Origin: Corynebacterium aquilae DSM 44791
GTDB lineage: Bacteria > Actinomycetota > Actinomycetes > Mycobacteriales > Mycobacteriaceae
DNA: 64,000 nucleotides
Assembly (NCBI RefSeq): GCF_001941445.1
Contig: NZ_CP009245.1
Location: 2,813,992-2,877,991, forward strand
Direction: 5' to 3'
The notes under the pieces are model-generated. The model saw only the letters and a program-made list of their open reading frames with translations, had not been told where the DNA came from and did not search any database. Below are positions 50,172 through 58,919 of this stretch, piece after piece. The first letter of the stretch is position 1, and each line of letters opens with the position of its first letter. The position numbers and the translations under genes are program-made.

Positions 50172-51737
50172 TTAGTTTTTGCGGGCGGCGACCATCATGC
50201 GGTCAAGGTCATGGAGGACCTCGTCGACGATGGCGGGATCGACGCCGGGTTCGCGGCGGGCGGCGAGGACTTCGTCTTGGGCGGCGGCAAGGGCTTCGAC
50301 GCGCAGCGCCGCCAGGCGGAGGCGGACTTGGTGGAGTTTCGCACGGTTGGCGAATTCGTTGCCTTCCATGTCGTCGAGGTCTTCGGTGCCGGTTTCTTCG
50401 GCGATCCAGTGTTGGATGCCGGAGACGGCGTTAGCGGGGAGGTCTTCGGCGTGGGCGTGGAGGACGGTGTTGGCGGCCTCGCGGGCGCGACGAATGATGC
50501 GCTCGCGGGCGATGTCGCCTTGGGCGTCGGGGCCTTGGTCGAGGGAGAGTTTGGTCATCAGCCAGGGCAGGGTTAGACCGGGGATGACCATGGTGCAGGT
50601 GAGGACGACCAGTGCGATGACGGTGAGTTCCTGCTGCCAGGGGACGTAGCCGTAGGGGATGGAGAGGACCAGCGCCAGGGTGACCATTCCGCGCATGCCA
50701 CCCCAGGTGAGGACGAGGACTTCTTGGAGGCGCAGGGGGGCGCTATTTTTCTTGCCCTTGGCGACGTTGTGGCGGTAGAGCAGCATCAGCCAGGCGAAGC
50801 GGACGATGATCAAAACGATGGACAGGGCGATGCCGACCCAGATTCCGTGGGTGAGGGTGTATTCGGCTTCGTTGACGGCGTTGCGGACATTGAGGCCGAT
50901 GAGTCCGAAAGCGACGCCGGTGAAGAGCATTTCGATGGTTTCCCAGAAGGCGTGGCCGGTGAGCCGGTCAGCGGCTTCGACTGTGGCGCGGGAGTGCATT
51001 TCGACGGCGGCAATGACGATGGCGATGACTCCGGAGGCGTGGAGTTCTTCGGCGATGAGGTAGACGGCGAAGGGGATAACCCAGGAGAAGGCGTTGCGGG
51101 CGACGGTGAGTTCCATCCAGTCGGTGAGTTTGGCGGCGCACCAGCCGCAAACCAGGCCGACGATGACCGCCATGACTGCGGAGTAGACGAAGGTGAGGAC
51201 GAGCTCGCTGACGTGGAGGTCTTCTTTCATGACGAGCGCGGTCAGCGCGACGTGGAAGCAGACGATGGAGGAGGCGTCGTTGAACAGGCCTTCGGTTTGC
51301 AGGGTGGCGATGAGTCGGCGGGGCACGCCGGCGGGTTCGGCGACGGCGTCGACGGCGACGGGGTCTGGGGGTGCCAGGGCGCTGGCCAGCACGACGGCTC
51401 CCGCAATGGAAAGGCCGGGCATCAGCCAGAGGGCGGTGATGGCGCCGGCGGCGACGGAGACAAACACCAGCAGCACACTGAGGGTGAGGATCACGAATTT
51501 TTGTTGCCTAATCACCGACCAGCTGGTGCGTCGCGCCATGGCCCACAACAGGGGCGGGAGGAAGATCGGCAAGATGAGGTCGGCAGGGATTTGCACGTCC
51601 GGGATGCCGGGCACGACGATGGTGCCGGCGGCCAGGAGGGTGAGCAGGACCGGCCAGGGGAGGCGGAGCCTGTCGCCGATAGCGACGACGATGACGGTCG
51701 CTGTGAGCAGGCCGATGGTGATGAGTAGAAACTCCAC
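50172..51737 (-). CDS. Na+/H+ antiporter, CPA1 (NhaP) type
   Basis: GTG 51737 has GGAG 6 nt upstream and gives 521 residues. There are about twelve membrane segments with the CPA1 landmarks LASALAPPDPVAVDAVAEPAG (the DP/ND-type helix), TEGLFNDASSIVCFHVAL (the FNDA/FNDG Na-binding helix) and WGGMRGMVTLALVLSIP. The last 110 residues form a charged cytoplasmic tail (REPGVDPAIVDEVLHDLDRM). It exchanges Na+ or K+ for H+ and helps with salt and pH stress. The upstream extension to 51914 is Pro/His-rich and not part of the protein. Confidence 0.93.
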   Translation of the reverse strand: MEFLLITIGLLTATVIVVAIGDRLRLPWPVLLTLLAAGTIVVPGIPDVQIPADLILPIFLPPLLWAMARRTSWSVIRQQKFVILTLSVLLVFVSVAAGAITALWLMPGLSIAGAVVLASALAPPDPVAVDAVAEPAGVPRRLIATLQTEGLFNDASSIVCFHVALTALVMKEDLHVSELVLTFVYSAVMAVIVGLVCGWCAAKLTDWMELTVARNAFSWVIPFAVYLIAEELHASGVIAIVIAAVEMHSRATVEAADRLTGHAFWETIEMLFTGVAFGLIGLNVRNAVNEAEYTLTHGIWVGIALSIVLIIVRFAWLMLLYRHNVAKGKKNSAPLRLQEVLVLTWGGMRGMVTLALVLSIPYGYVPWQQELTVIALVVLTCTMVIPGLTLPWLMTKLSLDQGPDAQGDIARERIIRRAREAANTVLHAHAEDLPANAVSGIQHWIAEETGTEDLDDMEGNEFANRAKLHQVRLRLAALRVEALAAAQDEVLAARREPGVDPAIVDEVLHDLDRMMVAARKN

Positions 51738-52557
51738 GTGGTGCTCCTTTGTGCAAAGCCTGTGGGTGCGGGTGTTGGGGTGCCCGTGGTGGGGGTGCGG
51801 TTGCGGCTTTTGGCAGTGTCCCGGGATTGGTTGCCCCCGTAGTGGGTGGGTGTGTTCCGGGCAGAGGCACCCCTTTTTCCCCTGGTGTGGGGTTGGTGGG
51901 GTGGGTGTTGCCAACGCAAGCCTGCAGGGCGCGCACGTCTTTGTCCATCGTAGTGGGTGGGTGGTGTGGGGTTTGGGCTGGGTTTGGTTTCCGGGGCTGG
52001 GTTCTGGGGGTGTGATTTTGGGGACTTGTGTGCTGTGGCGGCAGGGGATGGGTGGGGTTCGAACCCCTTTTTTGGGTGTTTGTGCTGGTTATGGGGGGTG
52101 GGAAATTTTTTGTGCGTTTTTGTCTCCTGGGGGCGTGGTTTTCGTTAAACTTTCTTCCAAGTTGCACGGCAGGCCATATATGCCGCGCCCCGGCGCACGC
52201 CGCGTGTCATCTTTAAGGGTGAGCGGCGTGTTATGTAGGAACGCCACCCCCGAAAAATGCCGGTTGTGTCGCGGCGTCCCCCGCCCACCGGCCGCGTGCA
52301 ACTAGGGGTGTCCCGTACACCACCACCCACCCCCAAGCGGGGCACCCCGACTTTTAAGCTTTGTTTCCTACCCCTGTGTGGTGGGCGCACCGGCCCTGTG
52401 GGGTGGGGTCTTGTGGTTGAGATTTGTGCAATTGTCGCCGCGTGGGGTTGTGGCGGCGGCTGTTGCTGTGGTTTTCGCTTCCGCCGGTGGCGGGGGTGTG
52501 TTGTTGTCTCGTCCGGCGTGTCTGGGCGGGCGTTGTCGTTGTGGGAGGGTGATCACC
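51738..52557. other. long G-rich non-coding spacer
   Basis: About 820 bp between divergent transporter genes, with strong G/T richness on the plus strand. GGGGTTCGAACCCC (about 52056-52069) resembles a T-loop but no tRNA can be folded around it. No gene is accepted. Confidence 0.4.
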
Positions 52558-53811
52558 GTGTCGCATTCAGCTGATAAGTCCGGGTTGCAGACGTGGCAGC
52601 GTGTTGCGTTTGGCCTGTTTGCGATTGCTTTTGGGGCGAATGTTTTTGCGCCGATGTTGCCGGTGTATAAGCAGCTGGATGATTTGTCGGAGTCTCAGGT
52701 CACGCTGATTTTTGCGGTGTATGTGTCCGGGTTGGTGCCGGCGCTTGTGGTGGGTGGTCCGTTGAGTGACCGGGTGGGGCGGCGGGCGTTGATTCGTCCG
52801 GCGTTGTTGGCGTCTTTTGCGGGCAGTGTGGTGTTGATTGGTGGGGCCTCGGGGCATGTGGAGTTGTTGGCGGTGGGGCGTTTTGTTGCTGGGGTGGGTG
52901 TGGGTTTGGTGATGGCTGCGGGGGCGGCGTGGTTAAAGCAGGTGTCTTCCCCGGCGGCGGGGGCGCGGCGGGCGACGGTGGCGTTGTCGGCGGGGTTTGG
53001 TTTGGGCCCGTTGGTTGGTGGCATGGTGGCGGAGTTTTTGCCGCGTCCGGATGTGGTGCCTTTTGTGGTGCATTTGGTGTTGGTGGCGTTGGCGATTCCT
53101 TTGGTGTGGAATGCGCCGGCCCCGCCGGTGGTGGCGGGTGAGCGGAGAATGTTTCCGCGCACCGCGGTTGCGCCGCGGTTTTTGTTGACGGTTGCTGCGT
53201 GGGCGCCGTGGGTGTTTGGGGTGGCGACGATTTCGTTTTTGACGTTGACGAGTTTGACCTCGGCGCAGACTGCGTGGCCGGTGGCGTATACCGGTTTGAT
53301 TGGTTCGGTGACGATGTTGACGGGTGTGGCGGTGCAGCCGTGGGCGCAGCGTTTGTCGGCGAAGGCGCGCCCGCATGCGACTGTGTCGCGGGCCCCGGGC
53401 GGTGAGGTGGAGGCCGCAGGGGAGTTGTCGCGCTATGTGCCGCCGGCGGTGGTGGGTTTGGGCTGTGCGACTGCGGGGCTGTTGTTGGGTGCTGTGGTGG
53501 CGTGGACGCAGGTGGTGTGGTTGGTGTTTCCGGCGGCGGTGTTGTTGGGCGCCAGTTACGGCATCATGATGGTTTCTGGTTTGCGTGAGGTGGAGTTTTT
53601 GGCCCCCGCGGAGGAGTTGGGGGCGTTGATTGCGGTGTTTTATTCCTTGACGTATGTGGGCTTTTTTGCCCCGTATGTGTTGTCGATTGTGGGGCCACTG
53701 GTGGGGTACGCCACCTGTTTGGTTGCGGGCGCCATCGTCACGGCGTTGTCGATTGTGCCGGTGGCTCGTGTGGTGCAGCGTGGTACTGGTTCGGTTCCGC
53801 AGGGATCGTAG
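52558..53811 (+). CDS. MFS transporter
   Basis: GTG 52558 with GGGAGG 9 nt upstream gives 417 residues and about 12 membrane helices. The loop 2-3 motif A reads GGPLSDRVGRRALIRPAL. VGRFVAGVGVGLVMAAGAAWL and SAGFGLGPLVGGMVAEFLPRP (antiporter-type motif C, G-x-x-x-GP-x-x-GG) indicate a drug/H+ antiporter-like exporter. The substrate is unknown. The frame extends upstream to 52378 but lacks family features. The downstream acetyltransferase starts 9 bp later, so the two are an operon; export and acetylation of the same compound is conceivable. Confidence 0.88.
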   Translation: MSHSADKSGLQTWQRVAFGLFAIAFGANVFAPMLPVYKQLDDLSESQVTLIFAVYVSGLVPALVVGGPLSDRVGRRALIRPALLASFAGSVVLIGGASGHVELLAVGRFVAGVGVGLVMAAGAAWLKQVSSPAAGARRATVALSAGFGLGPLVGGMVAEFLPRPDVVPFVVHLVLVALAIPLVWNAPAPPVVAGERRMFPRTAVAPRFLLTVAAWAPWVFGVATISFLTLTSLTSAQTAWPVAYTGLIGSVTMLTGVAVQPWAQRLSAKARPHATVSRAPGGEVEAAGELSRYVPPAVVGLGCATAGLLLGAVVAWTQVVWLVFPAAVLLGASYGIMMVSGLREVEFLAPAEELGALIAVFYSLTYVGFFAPYVLSIVGPLVGYATCLVAGAIVTALSIVPVARVVQRGTGSVPQGS

Positions 53812-53819
53812 GTTGTGTT

Positions 53820-54425
53820 ATGGGTAGTTTAGATTTTTCCGCAAGTGGAACGTATGGGGTGCCGGCCGCGGCGCCGCGGGGGTTGTTTGTGCGGCAGGCG
53901 TGTGTAGAGGATGCGGCCGCATTGGCGCAGCTGCATGTGCGCTCGTGGCGGCAGGCGTATCGGGGGTTGTTGCCGGATAGTGATTTGGATGCTTTGTCGG
54001 TGCCGGAATTTCACTCCCGGTGGGTGGATAATTTGTCGGTTGTGCCGGCCGATGATCCGCTGCGGCGGGTGTTTGTGGTGACTTCTGCATCCCAGGTGTT
54101 GGGGTGGGTGGCTTATGGTGCGGCGCGGGATGAGGTGGTGGGCCCGTGGGTGCGTGAGAATTTTGTGGTGGCGGAGTTGCACAGCATTTATGTGGATCCG
54201 GATGCGTGGGGTAGTGGTGCCGGCTATGCGCTGATGGTGCATGCGCTGCAGCATTTGCGGGTGTTGGGCTTTTCGAATGCGTATTTGTGGGTGTTGGCGG
54301 GTAATCGTCGGGCGGTGAATTTTTATGAGCGCAATGGGTGGTTTGCGACGGGGTTGTCGAAGTCGGCGTGTGTGCGGGGCAGTGAGGTGGAGTTGCTGCA
54401 GTTCGCTATCGCGTTGGGGCAGTAG
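53820..54425 (+). CDS. GNAT-family N-acetyltransferase
   Basis: The 201-residue product shows the GNAT fold order: FVRQACVEDAAALAQLHVRSW (strand 1-helix 1), then AELHSIYVDPDAWGSGAGYAL (strand 4 and the acetyl-CoA pyrophosphate loop, with GSGAG in place of the usual R/Q-x-x-G-x-G/A), and LWVLAGNRRAVNFYERNGWFATG (the N-x-x-AxxFYExxGF motif). The acetyl acceptor is unknown. It is co-transcribed with the MFS gene upstream. A strong bidirectional terminator follows. Confidence 0.9.
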   Translation: MGSLDFSASGTYGVPAAAPRGLFVRQACVEDAAALAQLHVRSWRQAYRGLLPDSDLDALSVPEFHSRWVDNLSVVPADDPLRRVFVVTSASQVLGWVAYGAARDEVVGPWVRENFVVAELHSIYVDPDAWGSGAGYALMVHALQHLRVLGFSNAYLWVLAGNRRAVNFYERNGWFATGLSKSACVRGSEVELLQFAIALGQ

Positions 54426-54445
54426 GTTTTTGTGGGGGTATGGGT

Positions 54446-54475
54446 AACGCCCGCACCTGGGGTGGTGCGGGCGTT
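54446..54475. terminator. bidirectional terminator between GNAT gene and dnaB
   Basis: AACGCCCGCACC (54446-54457) pairs perfectly with GGTGCGGGCGTT (54464-54475), with T residues on the plus side. Confidence 0.85.
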
Positions 54476-54488
54476 TGCTTGGTGGGGG

Positions 54489-55997
54489 TTAGCCGCGGGC
54501 GAGGTTCGCGAAGCGGGAGTAGTGGAGTTGGTGGGCGACGCTGACGGTGTCGATGGGGCCGCCGCGGTGTTTGGCGAGGATGATGTCGGCTTCGCCGGCG
54601 CGGGCGTCGTCTTTGTCTTGGCTGTCGGGCCGGTAGAGCAGCATGACCATGTCGGCGTCTTGCTCCAGGGAGCCGGATTCGCGGAGGTCGGCTAGTTGGG
54701 GGCGTTTGTCGGTGCGGGATTCCGGGCCACGGTTGAGCTGGGAGATGGCGATGAGGGGGACGTCGAGTTCTTTGGCCAGCAGTTTGAGTTGGCGGGAGAA
54801 CTCGGAGACTTCTTGCTGGCGGGATTCAACTTTTTTGCCGGAGCTCATGAGCTGGAGGTAGTCGACGACGATGAGGTCGAGGTCGTGTTTTTGGGCGAGT
54901 CGGCGGGCTTTGGAGCGGATCTCCATCATGGTGAGGTTGGAGGAGTCGTCGATAAACAGGGGCGCTTCGGAGATTTCGCCGACGCGGTTGGCGAGTTTGG
55001 CCCATTGTTCGTCGGTCATGCGCCCGGAGCGCATGTCGGAGAGTTTGACTTCGGATTCTGCGGATAGCAGGCGCATGGCGACTTCCGATTTGCTCATCTC
55101 GAGGGAGAACAGGACGGAGGTTTTTCCGTGGGTGATGGAGCAGGAGCGCATGAAGTCGAGGGCGAGGGTGGATTTTCCGACGCCGGGTCGGGCGGCGATG
55201 ATGATCATTTGTCCGCCGTGGAGGCCGTTGGTGAGGTTGTCGAGGTCGACGAAGCCGGTGGGTACGCCTTGCGCGAGGCCGCCGTGGGCGGCGATTTCGT
55301 CGAGTTCATCCATGGTGGGTCGGATGATTTCGGACAGGGGGGAGTAGTCTTCGGCGGCTTTCTTCTGTGCGATCGCGAAGACGGCTTGTTGTGCCATGTC
55401 GACGACGGTGTCGACTTCGGCGCCTTCGGTGCCTTCGTAGCCGAGTTGTACTACTCGGGTGCCGGCGTCGACGAGGCGGCGCAGGATGGATTTTTCGGCG
55501 ACGATTTCGGCGTAGTAGCGGGCGTTGGCGGCGGTGGGCACCGATTGGACCAGGGTGTGGATGTAGGGTGCCCCGCCGATGCGGTCGAGGTTGCCGCCGC
55601 GGTCGATTCGGCCGACGACGATGAGGGGGTCGATTTCTTTGTTTTCTGCGAACAGGTCGATCATCGCTTGGTAGATGATGCTGTGCGCAGGTTTGTAGAA
55701 GTCGTCGGGGGAGAGGTCTTCGATGATGTCGGGGATCACCGATGGGCTGAGCAGCATGGCGCCCAGCACGCCTTGTTCGGCTTCGTTGTCGTGTGGGGGT
55801 TGGCGCCCGAAGTCGCGGCCGGCCGGCCCGGCGGGCTCTTGGCGGAGGGGTTGGCGGTATTCGCGGCGTTGGGCGGGCGCTTGGGCGGGTGGTTGCGCGG
55901 GCGCGGGAAATTCGTCGTCGAAGGCGGGTGCGTCTTCGTCGGAGGGTGGGGGGACGTAGTCGTCGTCGAAGTGTGTTGACGAGGTCTCAGTACTCAT
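54489..55997 (-). CDS. dnaB: replicative DNA helicase DnaB
   Basis: From ATG 55997 (GGAGGG upstream) the product is 502 residues. An acidic Pro-rich N-terminus (about 1-60) precedes the DnaB N-domain (PPHDNEAEQGVLGAMLLS, DLSPDDFYKPAHSIIY) and the RecA-like motor with Walker A MIIIAARPGVGKSTLALDF, Walker B LDLIVVDYLQLMSS and LIAISQLNRGPESR. It unwinds DNA at the replication fork as a hexamer. No intein is present, although actinobacterial dnaB genes often carry one. In C. glutamicum it clusters with rplI-ssb-rpsF, which are not next to it here. Confidence 0.96.
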   Translation of the reverse strand: MSTETSSTHFDDDYVPPPSDEDAPAFDDEFPAPAQPPAQAPAQRREYRQPLRQEPAGPAGRDFGRQPPHDNEAEQGVLGAMLLSPSVIPDIIEDLSPDDFYKPAHSIIYQAMIDLFAENKEIDPLIVVGRIDRGGNLDRIGGAPYIHTLVQSVPTAANARYYAEIVAEKSILRRLVDAGTRVVQLGYEGTEGAEVDTVVDMAQQAVFAIAQKKAAEDYSPLSEIIRPTMDELDEIAAHGGLAQGVPTGFVDLDNLTNGLHGGQMIIIAARPGVGKSTLALDFMRSCSITHGKTSVLFSLEMSKSEVAMRLLSAESEVKLSDMRSGRMTDEQWAKLANRVGEISEAPLFIDDSSNLTMMEIRSKARRLAQKHDLDLIVVDYLQLMSSGKKVESRQQEVSEFSRQLKLLAKELDVPLIAISQLNRGPESRTDKRPQLADLRESGSLEQDADMVMLLYRPDSQDKDDARAGEADIILAKHRGGPIDTVSVAHQLHYSRFANLARG

Positions 55998-56268
55998 GGG
56001 GCCCTCCGGGACAACGTGGTTGGGTTGGGTGCGTGTTGGTGTCACGCACGTGTGCACATAGCAGTGTACGCACCGGGGGTGTGGTGTCTTTTACTTATTG
56101 GTTGTTTGGGTGTGGATGGGTGGTTGTTTGTGGCGGTGGGGGCTGGGTTTGTGCACACGTTGTGTTGTGGGTTGGCTGGGTTTTGTTGCTGGTAGCCGGG
56201 GGTGTGTGGGGCGGTGGTGCGGGCTGTGGGTACCGTGGCGTGTGATGGCCGGGGGTGTTGGGGTGTGG

Positions 56269-56727
56269 TTATGCGATGCATCCGACGATGGCATCGGTGA
56301 TGCGTACCGCCCCGTGGGCGTTTGATCGTTTCCACGCCCATGCGCCCCCGATGAGGCAGGGTGCGGTGGCGATGAGTGGGGCGTAGCGGCAGGCTCTGGT
56401 GGCGGCACGCAGGCTGGTGGTGATTGCGCTGCTGCTGCGGGTGGTTGCGGTAGTAAGCAGCAGGTGTAGGGGTGGGCGGATGGTGCTCCAGCGGGTGGCT
56501 GCCATTGCCCGTTGGAGGGTGGCTGTGGTTTTCAGCAGGATGGTTGTGGTGTTGTTGTGCAGCGCTAGCCCCACAATGGGGCGGGTGATGGTTCTGGGCA
56601 GTTGGGCGCTCAGCAGTGTTAGTGCGGTAAGTGCGGTGATTTTTTGGATCGTGGTTGGTTTCACCGGTGCTTGTTTTGTGGGGTGGTCATGGTGGGTGGG
56701 TTGTTCGATGTGCACTGGTTGGAGCAT
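56269..56727 (-). CDS. possible hypothetical protein (Thr/Ala/Arg-rich), doubtful
   Basis: The 152-residue open frame contains moderately hydrophobic stretches (ITALTALTLLSAQLP, PLIATAPCLIGGAWAW) between Arg/Thr-rich segments. It lacks a Shine-Dalgarno at ATG 56727 and overlaps the small secreted gene by 67 bp. It may be a real fast-evolving membrane protein coupled to that gene, or chance. The composition of the region allows long open frames easily. Confidence 0.3.
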   Translation of the reverse strand: MLQPVHIEQPTHHDHPTKQAPVKPTTIQKITALTALTLLSAQLPRTITRPIVGLALHNNTTTILLKTTATLQRAMAATRWSTIRPPLHLLLTTATTRSSSAITTSLRAATRACRYAPLIATAPCLIGGAWAWKRSNAHGAVRITDAIVGCIA

Positions 56728-56873
56728 CGGTGGGGCGTGACCGTGAATGTGGGGTGCGGGGTTGTGGCGGTGGAGTGGTTGGTGGCCGTGTCGTGTGTGT
56801 TGGTGTGTGTGGTTGCGATCATGCTTGCTGCCGCCAGGAGGATGACGACGATCAGGGTGTGGGTTTTGCGCAT
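56661..56873 (-). CDS. small secreted Thr/His/Pro-rich peptide
   Basis: ATG 56873 (GTG 56876 also possible) is preceded by AAAGGAG at good spacing. The product is 70 residues: RKTHTLIVVILLAAASMIA is a clear signal peptide or anchor, and the mature part is rich in Thr, His and Pro, with two Cys in RCSNQCTS. No family is recognised. The good ribosome site and signal peptide make it more likely real than its neighbours. Confidence 0.5.
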   Translation of the reverse strand: MRKTHTLIVVILLAAASMIATTHTNTHDTATNHSTATTPHPTFTVTPHRCSNQCTSNNPPTMTTPQNKHR

Positions 56874-56876
56874 CAC

Positions 56877-57727
56877 ACCACTCCTTTCAGTGTGTCTTGA
56901 CTGTTTCCCCTTTTGGAGAAGAAACGAATATAGAACGCACTGCCAACTGCATTCAAATTAGGGCACCAAAATTAATTGAACAACAGGTTTGATCGTTTCG
57001 CCGCCGACCGATCTCACCTCCGCGGGTACCCCCGTCTCATTCGGCGGCCAACACACATCCCATCACATCATCGCACTACAAAACCCTTTTTAGCCCACAC
57101 ATATCCGCGCGCGTGGTTTACCCCCACCCTTGCACTTTTCGCAGCCGCCGAAATCATCACCATTTTTCATCGAATTCCATTAACTCGAACGAACAGCAAC
57201 GCACCCACCGCAGACGCTTTAGCACCGCGCCACAGCTCACCCGGCCCTACTCAAAGCACTCACGCCACGCTAAACAACCCCTGCCAATCTCGTAGTCGCT
57301 TGTTGAAACCCCTTTGCCGTGTGCGCACTTAGCGATGCTGAGCGGCACGACTGTTGAGCGACACGATAGATTGCACACTCCGCGCCACCAGAAAAAGCGC
57401 GTGCCTTTCCTCGTACCCGATCCGTTGAAAAAATCGCACCCTAACAATCCAGCCCGCCCAACCCAGGGCGGTGTTATCAACCCACAGCTTTAACCGCCCC
57501 CGAAGGTTCCGGCTGTTGCGGGTTCTTTCAAGCAACGGACTCAACGCGTGCAATCGATCCAGTATTCAATCCAGCTGCCCTGGCACACCGATCCATCATG
57601 GTGCAGGCCCCCTGCCTGCTGTGTCCTTCAAGCAGCGTGAAGCTAGCTTCGACATCACCACACACCCTTGAGCGGTGCGCTGTTCGCCGCGTCGCCGGGG
57701 TTCGCGTGCGGGGAGTCTAGGTACGCC
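56877..57727. other. non-coding, A/C-rich region
   Basis: About 850 bp between the small secreted gene and the pilus locus. Short open frames lack ribosome sites and family features. It should hold the promoter of the leftward 56873 gene. Nothing else is recognised. Confidence 0.4.
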
Positions 57728-57763
57728 AACAGCCCGCCACCGCATAAGCGGTAACGGGCTGTT
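57728..57763 (-). terminator. hairpin after class C sortase gene
   Basis: AACAGCCCG (57728-57736) pairs with CGGGCTGTT (57755-57763), with extra pairing CCGC/GCGG inside, about 75 bp after the sortase stop. No T-run on the minus strand. Confidence 0.5.
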
Positions 57764-57835
57764 CACGTTTACCCCAAAGGAGAAAGGGGATTACCTGTGC
57801 GGGCTTTAAAACACCGCACCGGTGGGGGAGAACTA

Positions 57836-58807
57836 TTAGTCGTTCTCCGGGTGAGCGGAGCTCTCTTCTTCCTCGTTCTCACGTCGCATGATGATCACGA
57901 GGCGTGCAATGGCACCGAGCATCAGAATTGCGGAGAGGATTGCACCACCCAGGAGGACAAACATCCACCAGGACCAGTGAGCCTTGACCTCTTCAGGTTC
58001 AGTGACGGCCTTTTCTTCGACCGGGTCGAGCGGAACACGCTCGCCGGTGACGAGGAGTCGGTGGGAGTTCACACCGTAAGGAGTACAGGTGATGAGGGTG
58101 ACCAGGTCTTTGCCTTCTACGCGGCCGAGGGACTCAACGTTGGAGGGCTCTACGATGCGGATGTCGTTGACGACGTACTTCATCGCACGACCGGCGGTGT
58201 TGAGGTAGAACGCGTCGCCCTCTTTCACCTTGGTCAGGTTGTCGAACATGGTCGCGTTCGGCAGGCCGGTGTGGCCGGTGAGCACTGCGTGGGTGGAGTC
58301 GCCACCAACCGGCAGGGAGGATCCAAACAGGTGACCGATGCCCTTTTGCAGGGTGTCATCAAAGGTGCCGTGGTAGACCGGCAGGTTCACGTTAGCGACA
58401 GGAACCTTAACCTGAGACATTGCCGTTGAAACATCAAGCTGCTTCAAATAAGCCTGGTACTGCTCGGAGTCAGGTGCAACGTCCTTGATGAAGGGGTCGA
58501 GGATGACGCCTTGTCGGAGGTCCTCGTTATACCGATCAGCGTCCGCCAAGGACTTCTCGAGAGTGTTGCCATCGACCTCGCCCAGTTCGACAGCGTAGCT
58601 ATTCGCCCGCTTCTGCTGTTCGACGTCATTGTGGCGGGTAGCAAAGACCGGATACAAAAGCAGAGAAATACCAATCAAAACACCCAGCAAGGGGATATAA
58701 AGTCGGAATTTGCTTTGCTCCTGCTGCTCTACAGGCTTTTCGGCGGTAGCAACGCTACCTTCAGGCTTGGGTGCCTTGGCGCCATTTTTTCGATCGAAGA
58801 TCGCCAT
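57836..58807 (-). CDS. class C (pilin-polymerising) sortase
   Basis: ATG 58807 with GGAG 6 nt upstream gives 323 residues. It has an N-terminal anchor (FRLYIPLLGVLIGISLLLYPVF), the lid motif DPF (about 104-106) typical of class C sortases, catalytic His 179 in VLTGHTGLP, Cys 241 in TLITCTPYGVNSHR and Arg 250. A second C-terminal membrane helix (WWMFVLLGGAILSAILMLGAIARL) and a charged tail follow. It should link the pilin at 58920-60794 into fibres by joining its LPLTG threonine to the pilin-motif lysine. It is the second gene of a two-gene unit. Confidence 0.94.
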   Translation of the reverse strand: MAIFDRKNGAKAPKPEGSVATAEKPVEQQEQSKFRLYIPLLGVLIGISLLLYPVFATRHNDVEQQKRANSYAVELGEVDGNTLEKSLADADRYNEDLRQGVILDPFIKDVAPDSEQYQAYLKQLDVSTAMSQVKVPVANVNLPVYHGTFDDTLQKGIGHLFGSSLPVGGDSTHAVLTGHTGLPNATMFDNLTKVKEGDAFYLNTAGRAMKYVVNDIRIVEPSNVESLGRVEGKDLVTLITCTPYGVNSHRLLVTGERVPLDPVEEKAVTEPEEVKAHWSWWMFVLLGGAILSAILMLGAIARLVIIMRRENEEEESSAHPEND

Positions 58808-58835
58808 ATTTCTCCTTTGAGGTAAAGACTCCAAA

Positions 58836-58869
58836 GGGAGGAGAACACTTCGAAAAGTGTTCTCCTCCC
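58836..58869 (-). other. perfect 15-bp hairpin between pilin and sortase genes
   Basis: GGGAGGAGAACACTT (58836-58850), loop CGAA, AAGTGTTCTCCTCCC (58855-58869). It lies between the pilin stop and the sortase start. On the minus strand only TTTGG follows, so it is more likely an attenuator or a 3'-end stabiliser giving more pilin than sortase. Confidence 0.75.
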
Positions 58870-58919
58870 CAGGATGTTTCTAGGCTACATCACAATGTAG
58901 TCCTAAAGGTGGCTGTTAC

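Noticed and set aside
52050..52075. GGGGTTCGAACCCC resembling a tRNA T-arm
   Set aside because: No acceptor, D or anticodon arms can be drawn around it on either strand. It is just a short palindrome in G-rich DNA.
56976..57332. 118-codon plus-strand frame
   Set aside because: Low-complexity residues, no ribosome site, no recognisable motif.
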